Below are positions 25,810 to 39,271 of a stretch of DNA of 64,000 nucleotides, piece after piece. Position 1 is the first letter of the stretch. Each line of letters begins with the position of its first letter. The notes beneath the pieces were generated by a model, which saw only the letters and a list, made by a program, of their open reading frames with translations, ran no database searches and had not been told where the DNA came from. Source of the stretch: Primulina eburnea (lineage: Eukaryota; Streptophyta; Magnoliopsida; Lamiales; Gesneriaceae); NCBI RefSeq assembly GCF_022965805.1, contig NC_133115.1:32541321-32605320 (forward strand). Reading direction: 5' to 3'. The translations under genes were made by a program, and so were the position numbers.

Positions 25810-27316
25810 ATCTGGGTCATAGCTGTATAACAAGATTAGAATCACTTTCCATGCCACTCAGGGATGCTGCTGATTACTTGAGGTTCTGTATCTTGGTGGG
25901 AACTATTTTGTGAACATAAACTTAACTTTTGGTGGCATAAATGCAAATCATTCTTCCGTCTGTGCCTCCAAGGCATATGTGAGTACTCTTTTAAAAGGTA
26001 TTAAACTCTTATTGTCATCACTAAACCTCGAAATCTTGTTTTGCCAGTTAGCCAAAATATTGTGTTTAAAAGTAGTTGTGCATTAGAGATGTCAGTATAT
26101 CTTGCAATCATGTAATTGAGAAAACCATTGGCAATAGGATAACTATTTTAAATATGTTGATTTAATTAAAACATCATCTTGCAATATTGAAGCACTTGAC
26201 TATTAAATTAAAGAGGAAAACTGGATATTGTTTCTGACACCATTGACAACAGGAATTTTAACCATGTTGGATGCAACAAAAGCTATTTTTAAATTTCTAG
26301 CAAGTGTAGGCTATATTAAAGAAAAAAAATAGATGTTTAGTAAAAAACTGATCTATATATTGTTTTTGAATATATGGATGATACTTTTCCCTGAATTGCA
26401 AATTTCTCTTTTGATAATTCAGATATGGAGTCGTCTCTTTAGTGGTTGGCGGAAAGCACGGCGATGTTAAGCTGTTGAATTTTTTTTATGTGGCTTCGTT
26501 CTATAATTTCGGATAAAATTGATACCTTTATATTTTAAGTTAAATTTTTACAAAGTTTGTGAGCGCTTTATATGTTGGCTTTGTTATATTACTATAAGCC
26601 TATGTACCCAAATTGGTACGCATTTCTTGTGAAACATATTTCCTCCTAGTTTTTCTGGATAGATGGTAATCTCTTTGAAAGTTTGGAAACCCCCTTCTGC
26701 TGACATGGCGGTTAAAATGAAAAATTGCTTAGCAATAAAGTAGTGGTCTCTTGTTGTTTGGTGGAGGGAATTAGTGGGTTACTGTGGGAGAAAGAAGTCA
26801 TATTTGTTAATACCATTTTATTGCCCTTTTTTATATTTAAGTATCACTTAGCAGCTTTGTGAATGTTTTTCATCTTTTTGGTTGTTATCATAACAGATGT
26901 ATAATTAGATTAGTTTTCTACATAATGCAGCGTTATCATCTGTTTTTTTTCCGACATTTGCTTAATGTGTAGTTTATATGATGGTTTCCTTTTTCACCTC
27001 AGGACTATGAAGTGGAAACTTTGCTTTGCTTTCAGTTCAGAATGCTGCACACAGGTTAGGATAGGAGACACCAGCATGATTTGTGACATTGAAGATTCAT
27101 TTATGTATCGACATGGACAAATCTAACCATATCCGAATTGAAAACTATTTGATGAAGAAACATTCTATTACATATTAATGTAATTTTTTATACGCTACAT
27201 GTTTTTTGTTATAAAAAGTCATTATATGAAAACTTCTCTAGTATTCTGAAAAATTCATTTTTCCTTGTGTACGGTTATTGTAAGTTCTTCCCACTTGAGC
27301 TAAAGATGAATCTGTA
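25810..27316. other. Spacer between convergent RabGAP and peroxidase genes, copy 3
   Basis: 1.5 kb of AT-rich sequence with no gene that I can support. It should contain both 3' UTRs. Confidence 0.6.
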
Positions 27317-29101
27317 CTACTTAATGTCGGGATTATTGTTGTTTGTGAGGCGACAGTTTTTGCGAATTTCCCCTTGCTTCCCTGTCAATACTCCTAGTCC
27401 ACCCATCCTGCTTATTGACAAAGTAAATTCCCTCCGAAAACTTTCAAACTTCTCTGCATACTCGAGGACTAGTTGTGATGTGTTGTAATTGAACAATAGC
27501 TGCTGGTCAACTCCAAGAACTGAATCATATGACAGTACATTAGAGTAGTAGGTATTGGTGAAAGAATATGCATCCCCATTTTTGTCTGTCAAAAAGATAG
27601 TTGGGTCCTTATCACTCTTCTTCTTCGACGACGGCGATGATGAAGATGATGGGCATAGTTGTCTAAGTTTTTCTAACAATAACCTGCTCATGGTGGGATC
27701 TGCTTTTTGGGTTTTGTTATAGTCGTATAGGCGATCATGAATGTCTTCGCAATGTGTTTTCCCCAGTGTATGCGCCCCTGGAGGTAGAACATAAATAGAA
27801 GATGGCTTAATGTTCTTTGAAACATAGGACGAAGTTTTTCTGAGGGGAACTGTTGAGAAGAATATCAATTTACCTAAAAGCGTAGCGTAATCCTGTGCAT
27901 CCAAACCTTTCGATTTGAAGTATGCATAACCTTCTTCCCATGAGACAGAGGGTGATGGAAGATCCACCCATGCTGCCTTTGATTCTAAGCCATCCCTTCT
28001 TCCCAAGAACACTGGATATGATGGTGCACCTGCCTGTACTTGTATTTTCACAAATAAGACTAGTAGTACGAATCATTTTCATTTCAACTCATCAAAAATC
28101 AAAATAATTCTATTCCCGTCAAGTTTTTCCTTCCTCTTGAATTTATGTACAAACCATCCGTTGCCACCAGCAGAGGGCTGAATGGAAGCAGGAAGTTCGC
28201 CCACTGAATGGAAAATGTAATAATTTAAATTTTGCAAAGAGATATAAGTTTTGCACCACTGAAGTACATTAGCTCGCAGCCTGCTTTATGACGTAATACT
28301 AATAGTGAAATGGGTCTCATGGCTGGGTTTAGCTCGTTTAAGTTTTATATTTATTATCGTATATTTTTCAACGATAGAAAATTTGATAAAATCGAAAATT
28401 ACTCGCGAGTATAACAACTCAAGTAAATATTTCTATTTTTCAAAGTACCTACAAGTCCTTAGAAGGGATCCATTTTCACAACTCTACGGTCTAATCTATG
28501 CTATATCTGGTACTCTCCTCGTTATAATTTCACTATCGAGTAAAATTACAGTGTTAACAGATTAATTACCAGATGAACTGCGTCTCGAACCGAAAGCACA
28601 AGAATATCAGTACACGAGACAGCCTCAGGACACCGGGCCTCAACCACTTTCTTGATCTTGTCGATCAGTATGAATCCATCCAGCCTTGAATTTTTTGTAG
28701 CATTTTTCTCTGTTCGAGGCCCATCTAGTAATATGGATCCATCACACCCCTAAATACCCAATTTGTCAATTTTCGAGTGAATACATACATACATACATAC
28801 ATTTATATATGTACATTCAAGAAATATGTGACAAACTTACATTAACCATGCAATCTGCATAGAGTAACTTGAGCAACTTGGCAGTGATACTTTTATCTTT
28901 ATCCCACCATAACTGCACTTGATGCTTCACAAATGCCTCGACATTGGCACAAGTCTTGAGCTTCTTGTAAAAATGGCGTTTCAATGGCTTGTCCTCCGGT
29001 GGTAGAGTTACCGCTGCATGAACACAGCTGACGTACAAGCTCAGCCCTACTCCCACCACCATGCAAATTACTGTCACAAAATTATATCCTCTCCTCTCCA
29101 T
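27317..29101 (-). CDS. Class III peroxidase-like protein lacking distal His and Arg, copy 3
   Basis: Exons 29101-28841, 28749-28570, 28033-27874 and 27777-27317, all phases kept; 353 residues. It differs from copy 1 by two replacements in exon 1: Arg to Cys at the end of the signal peptide region, and Glu to Gln in HQVQLWW. The distal KLLYADCMVN block with Lys78 and Ala82 and the proximal GAHTLGKTHC are the same. So the catalytically unusual form has stayed open in two diverged copies, consistent with a retained function that does not need the distal His. The 96-nt stop-free intron (27,778-27,873) is kept too. Confidence 0.9.
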
Positions 29102-29175
29102 GATTGATCAACAACTTAGCTATTCTATCATTCAAATGAAATGAATTTCATTACATATCTATAGCTATGTCTCTT

Positions 29176-29179
<4 letters not shown>

Positions 29180-29259
<80 letters not shown>
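29180..29259. repeat. (TA)n microsatellite, copy 3
   Basis: About 80 bp of pure TA upstream of the peroxidase start, against about 54 bp in copy 1. Confidence 0.95.
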
Positions 29260-29261
<2 letters not shown>

Positions 29262-29525
29262 GGCAACCTGGAAATGTTATTATACTTGAAGAATAATATT
29301 TCGTATATAAAGTAGTAAACAAGCAAGTTTAATTTATCATGTCAATGATGAAATTAAGAGTCAAAATTATAAGAATTTGGTAAAATTTAAAATGATGATT
29401 GAATTTAACTACTTACCATGAACACGGCTCTCATTTAATTTGATAATGCGAATTAAAGGAGCCAGGAATATATAACAAATAAATTCAAGCTTAAAAACCC
29501 CAAAACAATTTTCAAATGACAAAAA

Positions 29526-29690
29526 CTTGTGTGAGACGGTCTCACGAGTCGTATTTTATGAGACATATCTTTTATTTGTGTCATCAATGAAAAAATGTTA
29601 CTTTTTATGCTAAGAGTATTACTTTTTATTGTGAATATCGGTAGGGTTGACCTGTCTCACAGATAAATATTCGTGAGACCATCTCACAAG
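29526..29690. mobile_element. MITE-like element A, copy 3
   Basis: 165 bp with the same GTGAGACGGTCTCAC-type inverted ends as at 2,634-2,798; only a few base changes. Confidence 0.7.
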
Positions 29691-30769
29691 AGACTTACTC
29701 TTTTCAAATATGATATATCAGAAAATATGTTATAATTTTTTTTCTTTAGAAATAATATAGTTCCCAATCGTGTATATTTCCATGTTCATGATATATGAAT
29801 GCGTTCATGAGCAGCAATGGGTAGATTTCAGGTCCCTTCTTCGAAGAAATTCAACCATATACTTCAAGCACATCACACTCTTCCACATGGTTCACTAGCT
29901 GTCAGCTTAATTACTCTTTTTTAAAAAAAAAAAATGAAGGTAATGATAATTGTTTTAATTCTTATCATAATTTTATGTCGATTTAAGAATTATCATCATT
30001 AAGTTTTTCTTCATCATTTAAATTTATGTTTTTGCAAATTTGTGTATGTTATCAAATTTCAAAATTAAACTGTTTTTGTTTTTTGTTTTGTTTTTTGAAA
30101 TTTTTGTCCAATTTTCGACGTGACGTTAGTAGTGTGACTCCATAGTAGAGTTGATTGATAGCAACCAATATGACACTCAAATGTATAACGTCATATCAAT
30201 TTTCGCGATGAAAAATGATTAAAATTTCAAAAAATTGAAATATACATGACTATTTGATGATTGAAATTATAAAAAAGACAAACTTACAATTTTTTTATAA
30301 AGTTATAAGAAAAGAAAGAATACCGACTTATGAAAACGTTACACAAATTTGATTCCAGTCATGCATGTATTACGGAAGTTTGGAATGCACGTGATTGTTA
30401 AATAATTGTTACTTTATTGAGTATGTAACTTTAAAGTGCATGCTATATTTCCTTGAACCAAGCCAAAAGCTTCCGAACAAGTTGGCAAGTAGCATTACTT
30501 AATTAGTATGATTCTAAATATGATAGTATGCCATTCTTGATTTATTGAAAACTGATCCATTAATTACTGAAAATAGTACAATTCATGAATATATATTTTC
30601 TTAAAAATGGAAAACGAAAGCAGATTGGTACATGAACCATCGGGTGGTTAAAATTAAATTGATACATAAATTATCGATAATTATCAAATTTGTATATTGG
30701 CAGTAGAAGTACTCTCCCATTCGATAAAGTCCAGTCTTATGTGCTTAGTCTCGTTCTCATGAAATACAT

Positions 30770-32030
30770 TTTGATTTTCATTCAATGTTGCTTGGAACAT
30801 GTTTCGCGCGTCTAGCAGACTTAGTTTCACCCTAAGACTGTCGTCAAGTTTTTTTTGCTGCATGCAGCTGGAGTTACTCGACTTATCTATTAGATTTTTT
30901 TTACTGTATTTACTTCGTCGAATGACTGTGAAAGTCTTTTATACTCATCTATCATGTCATGGAATGCATTGATGAAATTCTCTCGTGTAAATTTATTTGA
31001 GCTAAAATCAAATACTTCATCTTCTGCAATATCCACCTTCGCCTCATTAGCCATCAGACAGTGGACTAGCTCTTCATTACTCTCACTAGATGAACTCTCT
31101 GAGCTAGATGGCTCTAAGTCTGAGTCCGCCCAATTCTTTTAGTTTTCACAGCAACAAACACTTTCTGACATTTCTTCTTCTTGCCATCTCTGGATCTCCC
31201 CTCTTCGAAGGACTTCTTCGTATCTTTCTTTGGCATTTTACAAGTAGCAATAAAATGGTTTTTCTTACCACAATTAAAGAAGACGTGATTGTCATTAGCT
31301 TGAATTTTTCTTATGATTTAAGTAATTGAATTTAGATTTGATTATTTCTCATAAATTAGTCGAATTTCTTGGTCTCATTGCTTGATAAACATAAATATAG
31401 CATCATGCTTATCTGTTCCCCAGACTTGTGGCGGAACTTCTCTTCTTCAATGGTTAAGACAACAGCAGTGGCAACCAGGCTGTTGGTTGGGGAGTGGATG
31501 GATCTTCCTCAATCTTGATACTTAGCTCAAAGTCATAACTTAAATCAGCAAATATATCATACAACTCGAACTTATTGAGATCTTAATATTCCCTCTAACC
31601 ATGATCTTTACATCACATTCTCTGAGTAAAACTCTCATTATCTTCTAATCAAGTTAACGATAAGTATATTCAAGCCAAGAGCGACAAGTTTAGTGACAAT
31701 GCTACTAAAATTTGTTATCAAATTTGTTTAATGTTTCACCATGTTTTATTTGACTATTATCAAACTTTTGTATAGCAACATTGATATTATTCCTTAGTCC
31801 GGTCATTCCATTCACATAATTGAGTAAAATTTTCTTTCTTTTCAGTGGAACACATTTTAATCTTGATAAACATATGTTTATCCATATTGTCGAGGTTGAC
31901 ATTCCTCTTGTCCTCAATAGCCCACACAAACTTGTGCTTTTCTACCATGTGAGCTCTAGTGATTGCAATAACAATGTTTGCTTTGATGATCTTCATATGA
32001 TCATCTGTTATGACATACCATTTGTTATTG
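30770..32030 (-). pseudogene. Decayed Copia-type gag relic, copy 3
   Basis: Minus strand, same relic as 4,120-5,260 but with about 290 extra bases (31,726-32,011) whose broken frames read as gag (VEKHKFVWAIEDKRNV, NNINVAIQKFDNSQI, HGETLNKFDNKF). The degenerate zinc knuckle is at about 31,290-31,250. Because the extra stretch continues the gag reading, copy 1 probably lost it, rather than copy 3 gaining it. Confidence 0.65.
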
Positions 32031-32979
32031 TCTTAAGCAGAAAGATGTGTGCATATATATGTATTTTTCAATAATCATAATTTTATTTAGAAAATATAGA
32101 GATCTTGTTAAATGAACTCATTTGAATATATATTTCAATAGTCAACAAAAACTTACTCTGCTACCGCTTGATATGATTAAATATGTGTTTAGAGAGGAGG
32201 TGAATAAACACTTTAAATTTTTCTCCGAAACTTGAGATGTCTTCGAGGTAGCATCAAAATTGGTTAATTATTAAAACTTTTTTTCTCGACAAGCTAGATA
32301 CAACTAGACACTTGAAAAGTCTTTTTCAAAGTGCAAAAATGTCTGATTGGATTCGTGAATGATTATATTCGCTTAACTTAAAAAAAAAAAAAAAAACAAG
32401 CAGAGCTGGTAAAAAATTGCAAAAGTAAATGGCATAAATATGTTTACGGATAAGTTGTATATTTGGTCCAATATATTTGGCTTTTTGTGATTTTAGTCAC
32501 TTATATTGTCAGATTTCATTCTTACTCAATTATCTTTAATTGTTTTTTTGGTTAGGAATTTTTTCTATTATTTATAGTGTTACATCAATACCACCGATGA
32601 AAAATAACTAAATGACATAATATTATAAAATACATGACTTGAACTAAATTTGATACTATATATATGACTAAAATCGTTAAAAAAAAACGAACATGCATAA
32701 TCAACCATACATTTTTCCGTAATTTTTTAATCCAAAAAGCAAAATTTATGATGGCCCTTTGTTTGTAATACACTCATATATACATTATATTATATAATTA
32801 AATGTACGAGGATGAAGATTTATTTATAAAAACTATATATAAAAAAAGAACATATATTACAAAAGAGCCATGGCCCATATATTACGACCCTCTTACCAAC
32901 CTTGGACCAACAAAAGTTCAATAGACACTTTGAACGTACATGGACCAATTTCCTTATATTATATGTTGTATTCACACCG

Positions 32980-32981
<2 letters not shown>

Positions 32982-33026
<45 letters not shown>

Positions 33027-33083
33027 AAATATTTTTGTCAATATAGTAAATTAAACTTTACGGTGGTTTTATACACAAATTAA
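32982..33083. repeat. (TA)n tract followed by an inverted 60-bp segment
   Basis: Bases 33,024-33,083 (gcaaaatatttttgtcaata to tacacaaatta) are the reverse complement of 6,154-6,212 in copy 1 and the equivalent in copy 2 near 19,575. Both sides are TA repeats, which offer homology for flipping. Confidence 0.85.
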
Positions 33084-34523
33084 AATATATATATAGTCGA
33101 AGATTTAATAAAGCAAATTCGGATAAAATATCCATGCTTTGCTTTAAATAAAGTCAGCTTTTCTACACGAAAATAAATAACTCTTTGTAACCTAAACTTG
33201 ACCAGAATTATAGTATTTATTTTCCAAATCCAAATTTCTATTTTTGACGTAATCTCTTACATATCAAGGATAATTTATTAAACTAATACAACAATATATG
33301 ATTAAGAATATATTTATTTTTAATATTTATCTCCATTATTTTCTTCACTTATTTTTTTTACCTTCACGTGCGATTATTATAATTTATTAAGTTATATTTT
33401 GCCTTATCCAACTAATTTTTTTAAATATTGACCTCCACAGCCACGTTGTTAATTCTTTTGAAAATTATATCAGAACTTTTAATTTACCTTAATTATGTTA
33501 TATTAATTTTTTCCCTAAATGATTTTTATTTTCATGGAAAGTTCTGTGTATTTTGACTTCAAGTTTTTCCCAAAGAGACGTATGGACTGATCAAATAATA
33601 GGAGGCTGCACCAATTTGAATGTTATGACATTCTAGAATACCTTTTATGAATCCTACATGACTTTTCTGCACACCTGCATGCATCTTAAATATCGCGAGA
33701 CAATTCATTCATTCAAATTTCCATTTTCTTGCACTAGATATCTATCCATAGAATCGAAGGGACTCGAATATATATTTGTTTCTTTTTTAAAAAAATCATC
33801 ATCCAAGTTTTAATCAATTCGCTACATAAAAAAGAATCAATTTGCTCCGATTACGCTTTATAGTAATTCTGTAAAGCTTCCGCATATATAATCTACTGCC
33901 AAGTGATCAGAGTTTAGTTTTAATCCGAGGGTGGATCGAAAACATAAGCTTGGCCTGCGGAATTCACTTTTCTGGTAAGTTTTTTGTGCAATTTCTGGGG
34001 GCGGGTTGTTCAATATATAACAGTACTGTTTGCATGTATGATGTTTCCTTGTGGAATGAAATGTCATTCTATTACTATTTTGGTTTTTGCAAATAATTAA
34101 CGTGTTCTCAGACAAGCATGCATGGATTGAGCCATTCATGTCTGCATGCAATTTTGTACGACGTGAGCGTGTAATTGTCTTTTTAAAATGTTTATGCATT
34201 ACTCACCTACTATGCGCTTATGCATGTTCATTAGTTTGGACTGGAAAAGTGAATTGAAACTAGCTTGGGTATTAGGTGCAGATTAGGGGTGTAAATGAGT
34301 CGAGCTTAAATTAGTTTTATAAATTCTTACAAGATCGAATTCGTGCTTGGTCTGCTTCATTAGTTCATCATATTCAAATTAAATATAGTATATATTATAT
34401 TGTGAAGATTAATATTGGATTAAATTTGTTTGTTCTGTTCTTACAACAGTCAAAATCTTGAAGGCTAGAAGGCAAATCCAATATATAGTAACTTGTAATA
34501 TACTGCTTTGACAGGTTGAAGCA

Positions 34524-37500
34524 ATGAGGCCGATTCAGGACCAAGGAATGGTGAAGCAAATATTTCTTTGTGCCATGTTAATGGCCTCAAACATGTTATC
34601 ACAAATTGAAGCAACTAGTTCTGTGTCAGGTATTACATGAAACAAGCAAAAATTTGACATGAATTCAAATAGCAGCCCATATAATTAATTTGATGGCTTT
34701 TTCAACATTTGCAGGACGATATTTAGCAGAAACAGGTGGCTCGGAGTCTAGTGAACAGCCATATGATCATAACACTGTGAGAGCAGATCCATTGGACCAT
34801 TTGAGGAAATACAGAGGCGGATACGATATATCAAACAAGCATTATTGGAGTGTATGTATTTGTTTTAGAAGCAATAAAATGGTTTTCAGACTTTTGTTTT
34901 AGAAATTATGCATCAGTTAGATAATACTAATAAGAACCCTTGCTACATTTGTGTTTACTATCTGCTACAGTCTACAGCTTTTACGGGTATATATGGCTAT
35001 GCAATTGCAGCGCTGTGGATCCTATGCGGTGTCGGATATGTAGCCTTTCTTCTTGCAAGAGCTACTTGCTGTAAGAGCAACAGAAAGCTCAAGAAGAGAT
35101 CAGCTTGTCAAAACACCTGTTATCTTGTGCCTCTACTCTGGGCAGTTTTATTCACAATTCTTGCAATGTAAGTCATTCTTCACTGTCTTCATTCTATACA
35201 CTAGCTAAAAATCCTAGGAACATATGGCAGACAAAAAAGAAAGCTGACATAGAATTGGACAAAAATGCTTATTTTGCCTCTGATATTAATGGTCTGTTTT
35301 TGGCCGGTTTGCATTGTTCTTAAGAAACAGTGATATAAAGTGGTTCAGTTCTTGAATCCACTTATTACACCTGTGTTGAGAAGTAATAATTGCTCGAACC
35401 GGCCAAAATGTAGTGTTTGAGCTGTACTGTTTACCAAAAAAAATATAAAAGCTCGGTCCTACGACCTCTCCGTTTCTTCAGAGAGCTCTCAATTGTGATC
35501 ACTGACTTGATAAAATGAGAAGAGAAAGGGCATAAGAAAGATTACATTACAAAACATGCTACAGCCAAACATAGAATTAAGCATTTTTCACATGCAAAAT
35601 GGATTGCGAAAAACAGCCCATTCAAATGTTTGTAATTTGTAAATCACTAATTTTCAGAACTGGAAGCGGCCTAGTTCTTGGAGGCAATGCCAAGTTCCAT
35701 TCAAGAGCGAAGACAATAATTGACATCATCATCGATACAGCAGATGATGCTTCGCACACGATATACAATACGACTGGAGCTATGAAAGAAATGACCCTTA
35801 GTTTAGGAAAAGTTAATGGAAGTCGCCAGGCCACGAGCTTGTTAACTTCGACATCCAGAAGGCTCGATTCTCAGGCTGCCGATATAGAAAGACAAGCTTC
35901 CAAGCATAGACGAGACATCGATAAGGGCATAAAGATAGCGTAATGCCTCGATCTTTATTCATATTATATATGTTTGGCGCAAGCATTTCAGTGCAGATGA
36001 ATATTATCGTTTCTTTCTGATAATTGTAGGTACATAGTAACAACGGTAGCCATTTCAGTGTCTTTAGTCACTGTAATTGCTCTACTAGGTAAGTACGAGA
36101 CTCAGCAAAGTAACTAAGAATTTGCTCCACATTGCATTTTACTCAGGTTCACTTGTTAAGAAAGGAATCACATTTGATTGTAGCTGTCAAAATCACGACA
36201 AATCTACCAAAATTTGGACATATATTCACATTCTTCACATAAATTCAAGAATCACACTTCTTTCTTTTAACTTCTTGAATTCGATTGGTCATATGCAGTC
36301 TCAGGCATCCTAAAATTTCGAAGAACATTTAACGCGTAAGTACTGCCCACCATCGTTTCATTACCTAGTATCTTTACACAATTATTACGCAAAATCACCT
36401 ATTTTTCACAGAGATTCTCATATATTATTTCATACCTATTGCATGCAGGCTAATTACACTTTGCTGGTTTTTCACTGTCCTGTGCTGGTTGTTCTTCGGG
36501 ATTTATCTCTTCTTGAAAAAGTACGAACCGAAATAATTATATAATCAAATGAAACATCGACAAAGTGGGTTAGTACTTAAAAGCATTTACTCTGTTTATG
36601 TAGCTTTGCCGGCGACACGTGTACCGCGCTAGAAAGCTTTCAGAAAGATCCATACAACAACAGCTTGAGCTCCATTGTACCATGTGATGAACTGCTTTCT
36701 GCAAAACCAGTGCTAAGTGATGTTAGTGCAGGGATATACAACTTAGTGAAGGAGGTATAAAACACTTTAAAAATCGCATATTCGAAAGGAAAATGCATAA
36801 AACTTGCAGTTTCCTGATTTATTTAACGTGCATGATTCATGATGCAGGTGAACAAGAACTTATCCACTGATTATGGGAATATTGTCCAGATTTGCAATCC
36901 TTTCTCGCCGCCACCTAATTATGAATATCAGCCATGGAGTTGCCCGGCTAATTCAATCAGAATAGGAGACATATCGCAGGTGAGCAGAATATAAAAATCA
37001 TCACTAACTCTAGAGTTTGGTTAAATTGATACCAGGAAGGGGAGAAGCTATCTAGTATAGTGGAAATCATTGAATGCATGCAATGAATTCTTTTTAATAG
37101 GTACCGGAGTAATTTCCTCGGTGCAGCATATATCTGAATTTCAAGATTCGGACCATCTTTTTTTATTTGGATTTTATGTGAAATATTTGATCATCACACT
37201 TACTTTTCCATTAGATAAATTACATGATACGATCCCCTGCTTCATGCTGAAGAGGCCAAAATCTTTAAATTTGTGGCTAGAATCTTAATTCATTCGAAAT
37301 TTTTGTGCGCGCGTTAGATATGCTTCTTGTGTGCCTCTACATGGAAATTGTCCTGAAATCAAAGTTCTTGAAGTAAAAATTGTGTAGGCATATAAGGAAC
37401 ACATAACACATAAAAAAGAATCCTCACTTTAGCTGGATTCAAACACAGTTTTCTGGTTTTTTAGCTCAACCACTTTTCAAAAAGGATTTCACATATTCGA

Positions 37501-38069
37501 TATAGCAAATTAGCTGCATATGCAATTCACTCCCTCCCAATCTAGTTTCGACCCTAGCTAAGTACGTGCTTCTTCGTATACGACACCATGCACGTTAGGA
37601 TGCTAGTAAACCATCAAGACTATTGTACTACATTGCATGCATCGTGATTACTCTGTGTTTTTTGAAATTGAAGGTGTTGAGAACGCTGGCTTGTCCTGAT
37701 TCCAATGGTGAAACATGCAAAGGAGGGATCTTGGTACCTGCTAATTACTTCTATACCGTGGAGGCTTACTCCACTTCTATACAAAAGTTACTCGATGTTT
37801 ACCCCGGTATGGAAAGCCTAGTAGAGTGCCAGACAGTCAAGGATGCGTTCGCGAAAATCCTTCGCCAACACTGTCATCCATTGAAGAGATATGTGCGAAT
37901 GGTGTGGGTGTCATCGTTGTTTCTATCAGTTGTAATGGTGGTGTTGATTCTCGTATGGATCATCGGATCACACCACGATGACCGCAACCTTCATTCGTTG
38001 AAGGGTGTGAAACCCCATGATCACAAGGAGGATGTTGTACTGGAATCCAACTCTTCATGGAAAGCATAG
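34524..38069 (+). CDS. Five-pass membrane protein of the At2g12400/At2g25270 family, copy 3
   Basis: Ten exons: 34524-34629, 34715-34851, 34971-35167, 35658-35939, 36030-36088, 36299-36335, 36449-36520, 36604-36754, 36848-36979 and 37674-38069. All splice sites and phases are intact; 522 residues. Layout as in copy 1: signal peptide, YRGGYDISNKHYW, paired spans 1-2, charged helical region, spans 3-4, Cys loop with FAGDTCTALESFQ, span 5, charged tail. It differs from copy 1 by about six replacements, two of them in membrane span 1 (Leu to Trp, Gly to Val). Function not known; the family is annotated only by topology. Confidence 0.88.
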
Positions 38070-38607
38070 CAAACTACAGCAGGAAAAAGCTAGAGGGTGG
38101 CCGGCAAGGGCAGTCGCCCCCTTCAAAGTTCTTTCAACTTCAGATTTTTAATTGTTTCCTAGCTACACGAGGACCATGCTCCGCCTCTTGGGAGAAATAC
38201 ACGATCCTTAGGACAATATATCCAAGTGATCGAAAAGCGATACGGGGCGAATAGATTTTTTTTCTCCCCTAGCCTTCTGCAACAACCCCTCGAATATGGG
38301 ATATATATTAGTGTAATGGATTTGTGGGCACAAAGAAAGTTATTTATTTGATGATTTGTTCAGAGACACCAAATATCATCAACATACGCAGTCAAATACG
38401 TTGAGCACGAGATTTTTATTGACGCTACATAAAAATAATTGTTAGGAAGTCGACGTGAGAAAGATCCATATTGAAAGATAATCATTAATTTCGCTGCACC
38501 TGGTGGAGCATAGCATCTGCCTGATGTTGACTGATAATTCAAAGACTAATATTTGATTACAGAGAAAAATATTTCATGTGTAACATTTAATTTTATATAC
38601 TTCTAAT
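38070..38607. other. 3' flank of membrane-protein gene, copy 3
   Basis: Matches copy 1 to about 38,304, less an 80-bp deletion at a cttca repeat near 38,125. From 38,305 to 38,607 the sequence is not in copy 1 and I do not recognise it. Confidence 0.55.
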
Positions 38608-38698
38608 CAGAGACGGATCCAGGAATAAGAGTTGGGGTGGGCTTGAACTCAATATGATAAATTATATATTATTAAAAAAAAAAAGTACATTATATCGT

Positions 38699-39260
38699 TC
38701 AACGAAGTTGTGCCTTACGGGATTTTAAAACATAAAATTCATCAATAATAGAATTTACATCAATATGTTTAGCTAAATCTCGTTCAATATAGAGTGTCAA
38801 ACAATCGGCAAGAAAGTCATCCTCCATTTTATTGCGAAGTGCCGTCTTCACATGCTTCATTGCTGAAAAAGCCCGTTCAATAGTGGCAGTAGACACAGAT
38901 AATGTCAAAACAAGATGAATCAATCTAGTCAACATAACATAAACACTTGACCGTCCACTCTCGGTCAATTGCTGACACAACTCAACAAGTGTAGAAACCT
39001 TTAAATTCTGCATCACATCGAGTTTATAAATGTATCAATTCATACTTCAAAACAACAATTTCTTGATCTGTGAAATCTCCAGGATAAAACTTCTTCGCAA
39101 GCTTGCAAATATCATCACTGTTAAATGAGTCAAATGAATTTTTAGGATCTAAAGCTATACTAAGAGAAAGAAGTTTCACCGATGACTCATTGAACCGAGT
39201 ATTTAACTCCATCAAAATGAAATCTATTGCTGCATTATAAACATCAAAGTGGTAATGATG
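38699..39260 (-). pseudogene. hAT transposase C-terminal fragment (TTF-type, dimerisation domain)
   Basis: Reads HHYHFDVYNAAIDFI..., then ELNTRFNESSVKLLSLS, then after a frameshift near 39,020 the C-terminal dimerisation domain: LTLSVSTATIERAFSAMKHV and LRNKMEDDFLADCLTLYIE. This matches plant TTF-type zinc-finger/hAT transposases (zinc finger MYM-type protein 1-like). The zinc finger and catalytic DDE part are missing; the fragment starts abruptly at the nested CCGTCGC block. Not functional. Confidence 0.85.
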
Positions 39261-39271
39261 TTCTATTGAAT

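Larger units (their letters stand above)
29102..34523. other. Shared 5' spacer, copy 3
   Basis: Counterpart of 2,236-7,607 with one MITE-like element, the better-preserved gag relic, TA tracts and the inverted 60-bp segment. Around 32,540-32,670 it has about 130 bp not found in copy 1, and around 34,363-34,430 another short insertion (ttcatcatattcaaatt...). No gene. Confidence 0.65.
25673..38304. repeat. Copy 3 of the segmental repeat, clean and intact
   Basis: Starts in the RabGAP last intron, in its natural context, and runs through both genes. It differs from copy 1 by point changes (peroxidase Arg to Cys and Glu to Gln; membrane protein Glu to Gln, Leu to Trp, Gly to Val, Ile to Val, Thr to Ala, Ile to Val). 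It also lacks about 380 bp including element B, keeps about 290 bp of gag relic, and has a 60-bp inversion. After 38,304 it is interrupted by the hAT and hairpin elements and resumes at 40,594-40,893. Its continuity with RabGAP on the left and the SEP15 homologue on the right suggests this is the native locus. Confidence 0.88.

Noticed and set aside
27317..28051. A 244-residue single-exon peroxidase fragment starting MKIQVQ (also 442-1176)
   Set aside because: Its start lies in intron 2 and it reads through the 96-nt intron 3; the four-exon model fits the family.
38305..38600. Possible retroelement fragment on the minus strand (a YVDD-like word near 38,375)
   Set aside because: The surrounding frame shows no other polymerase motif; the match is too short.
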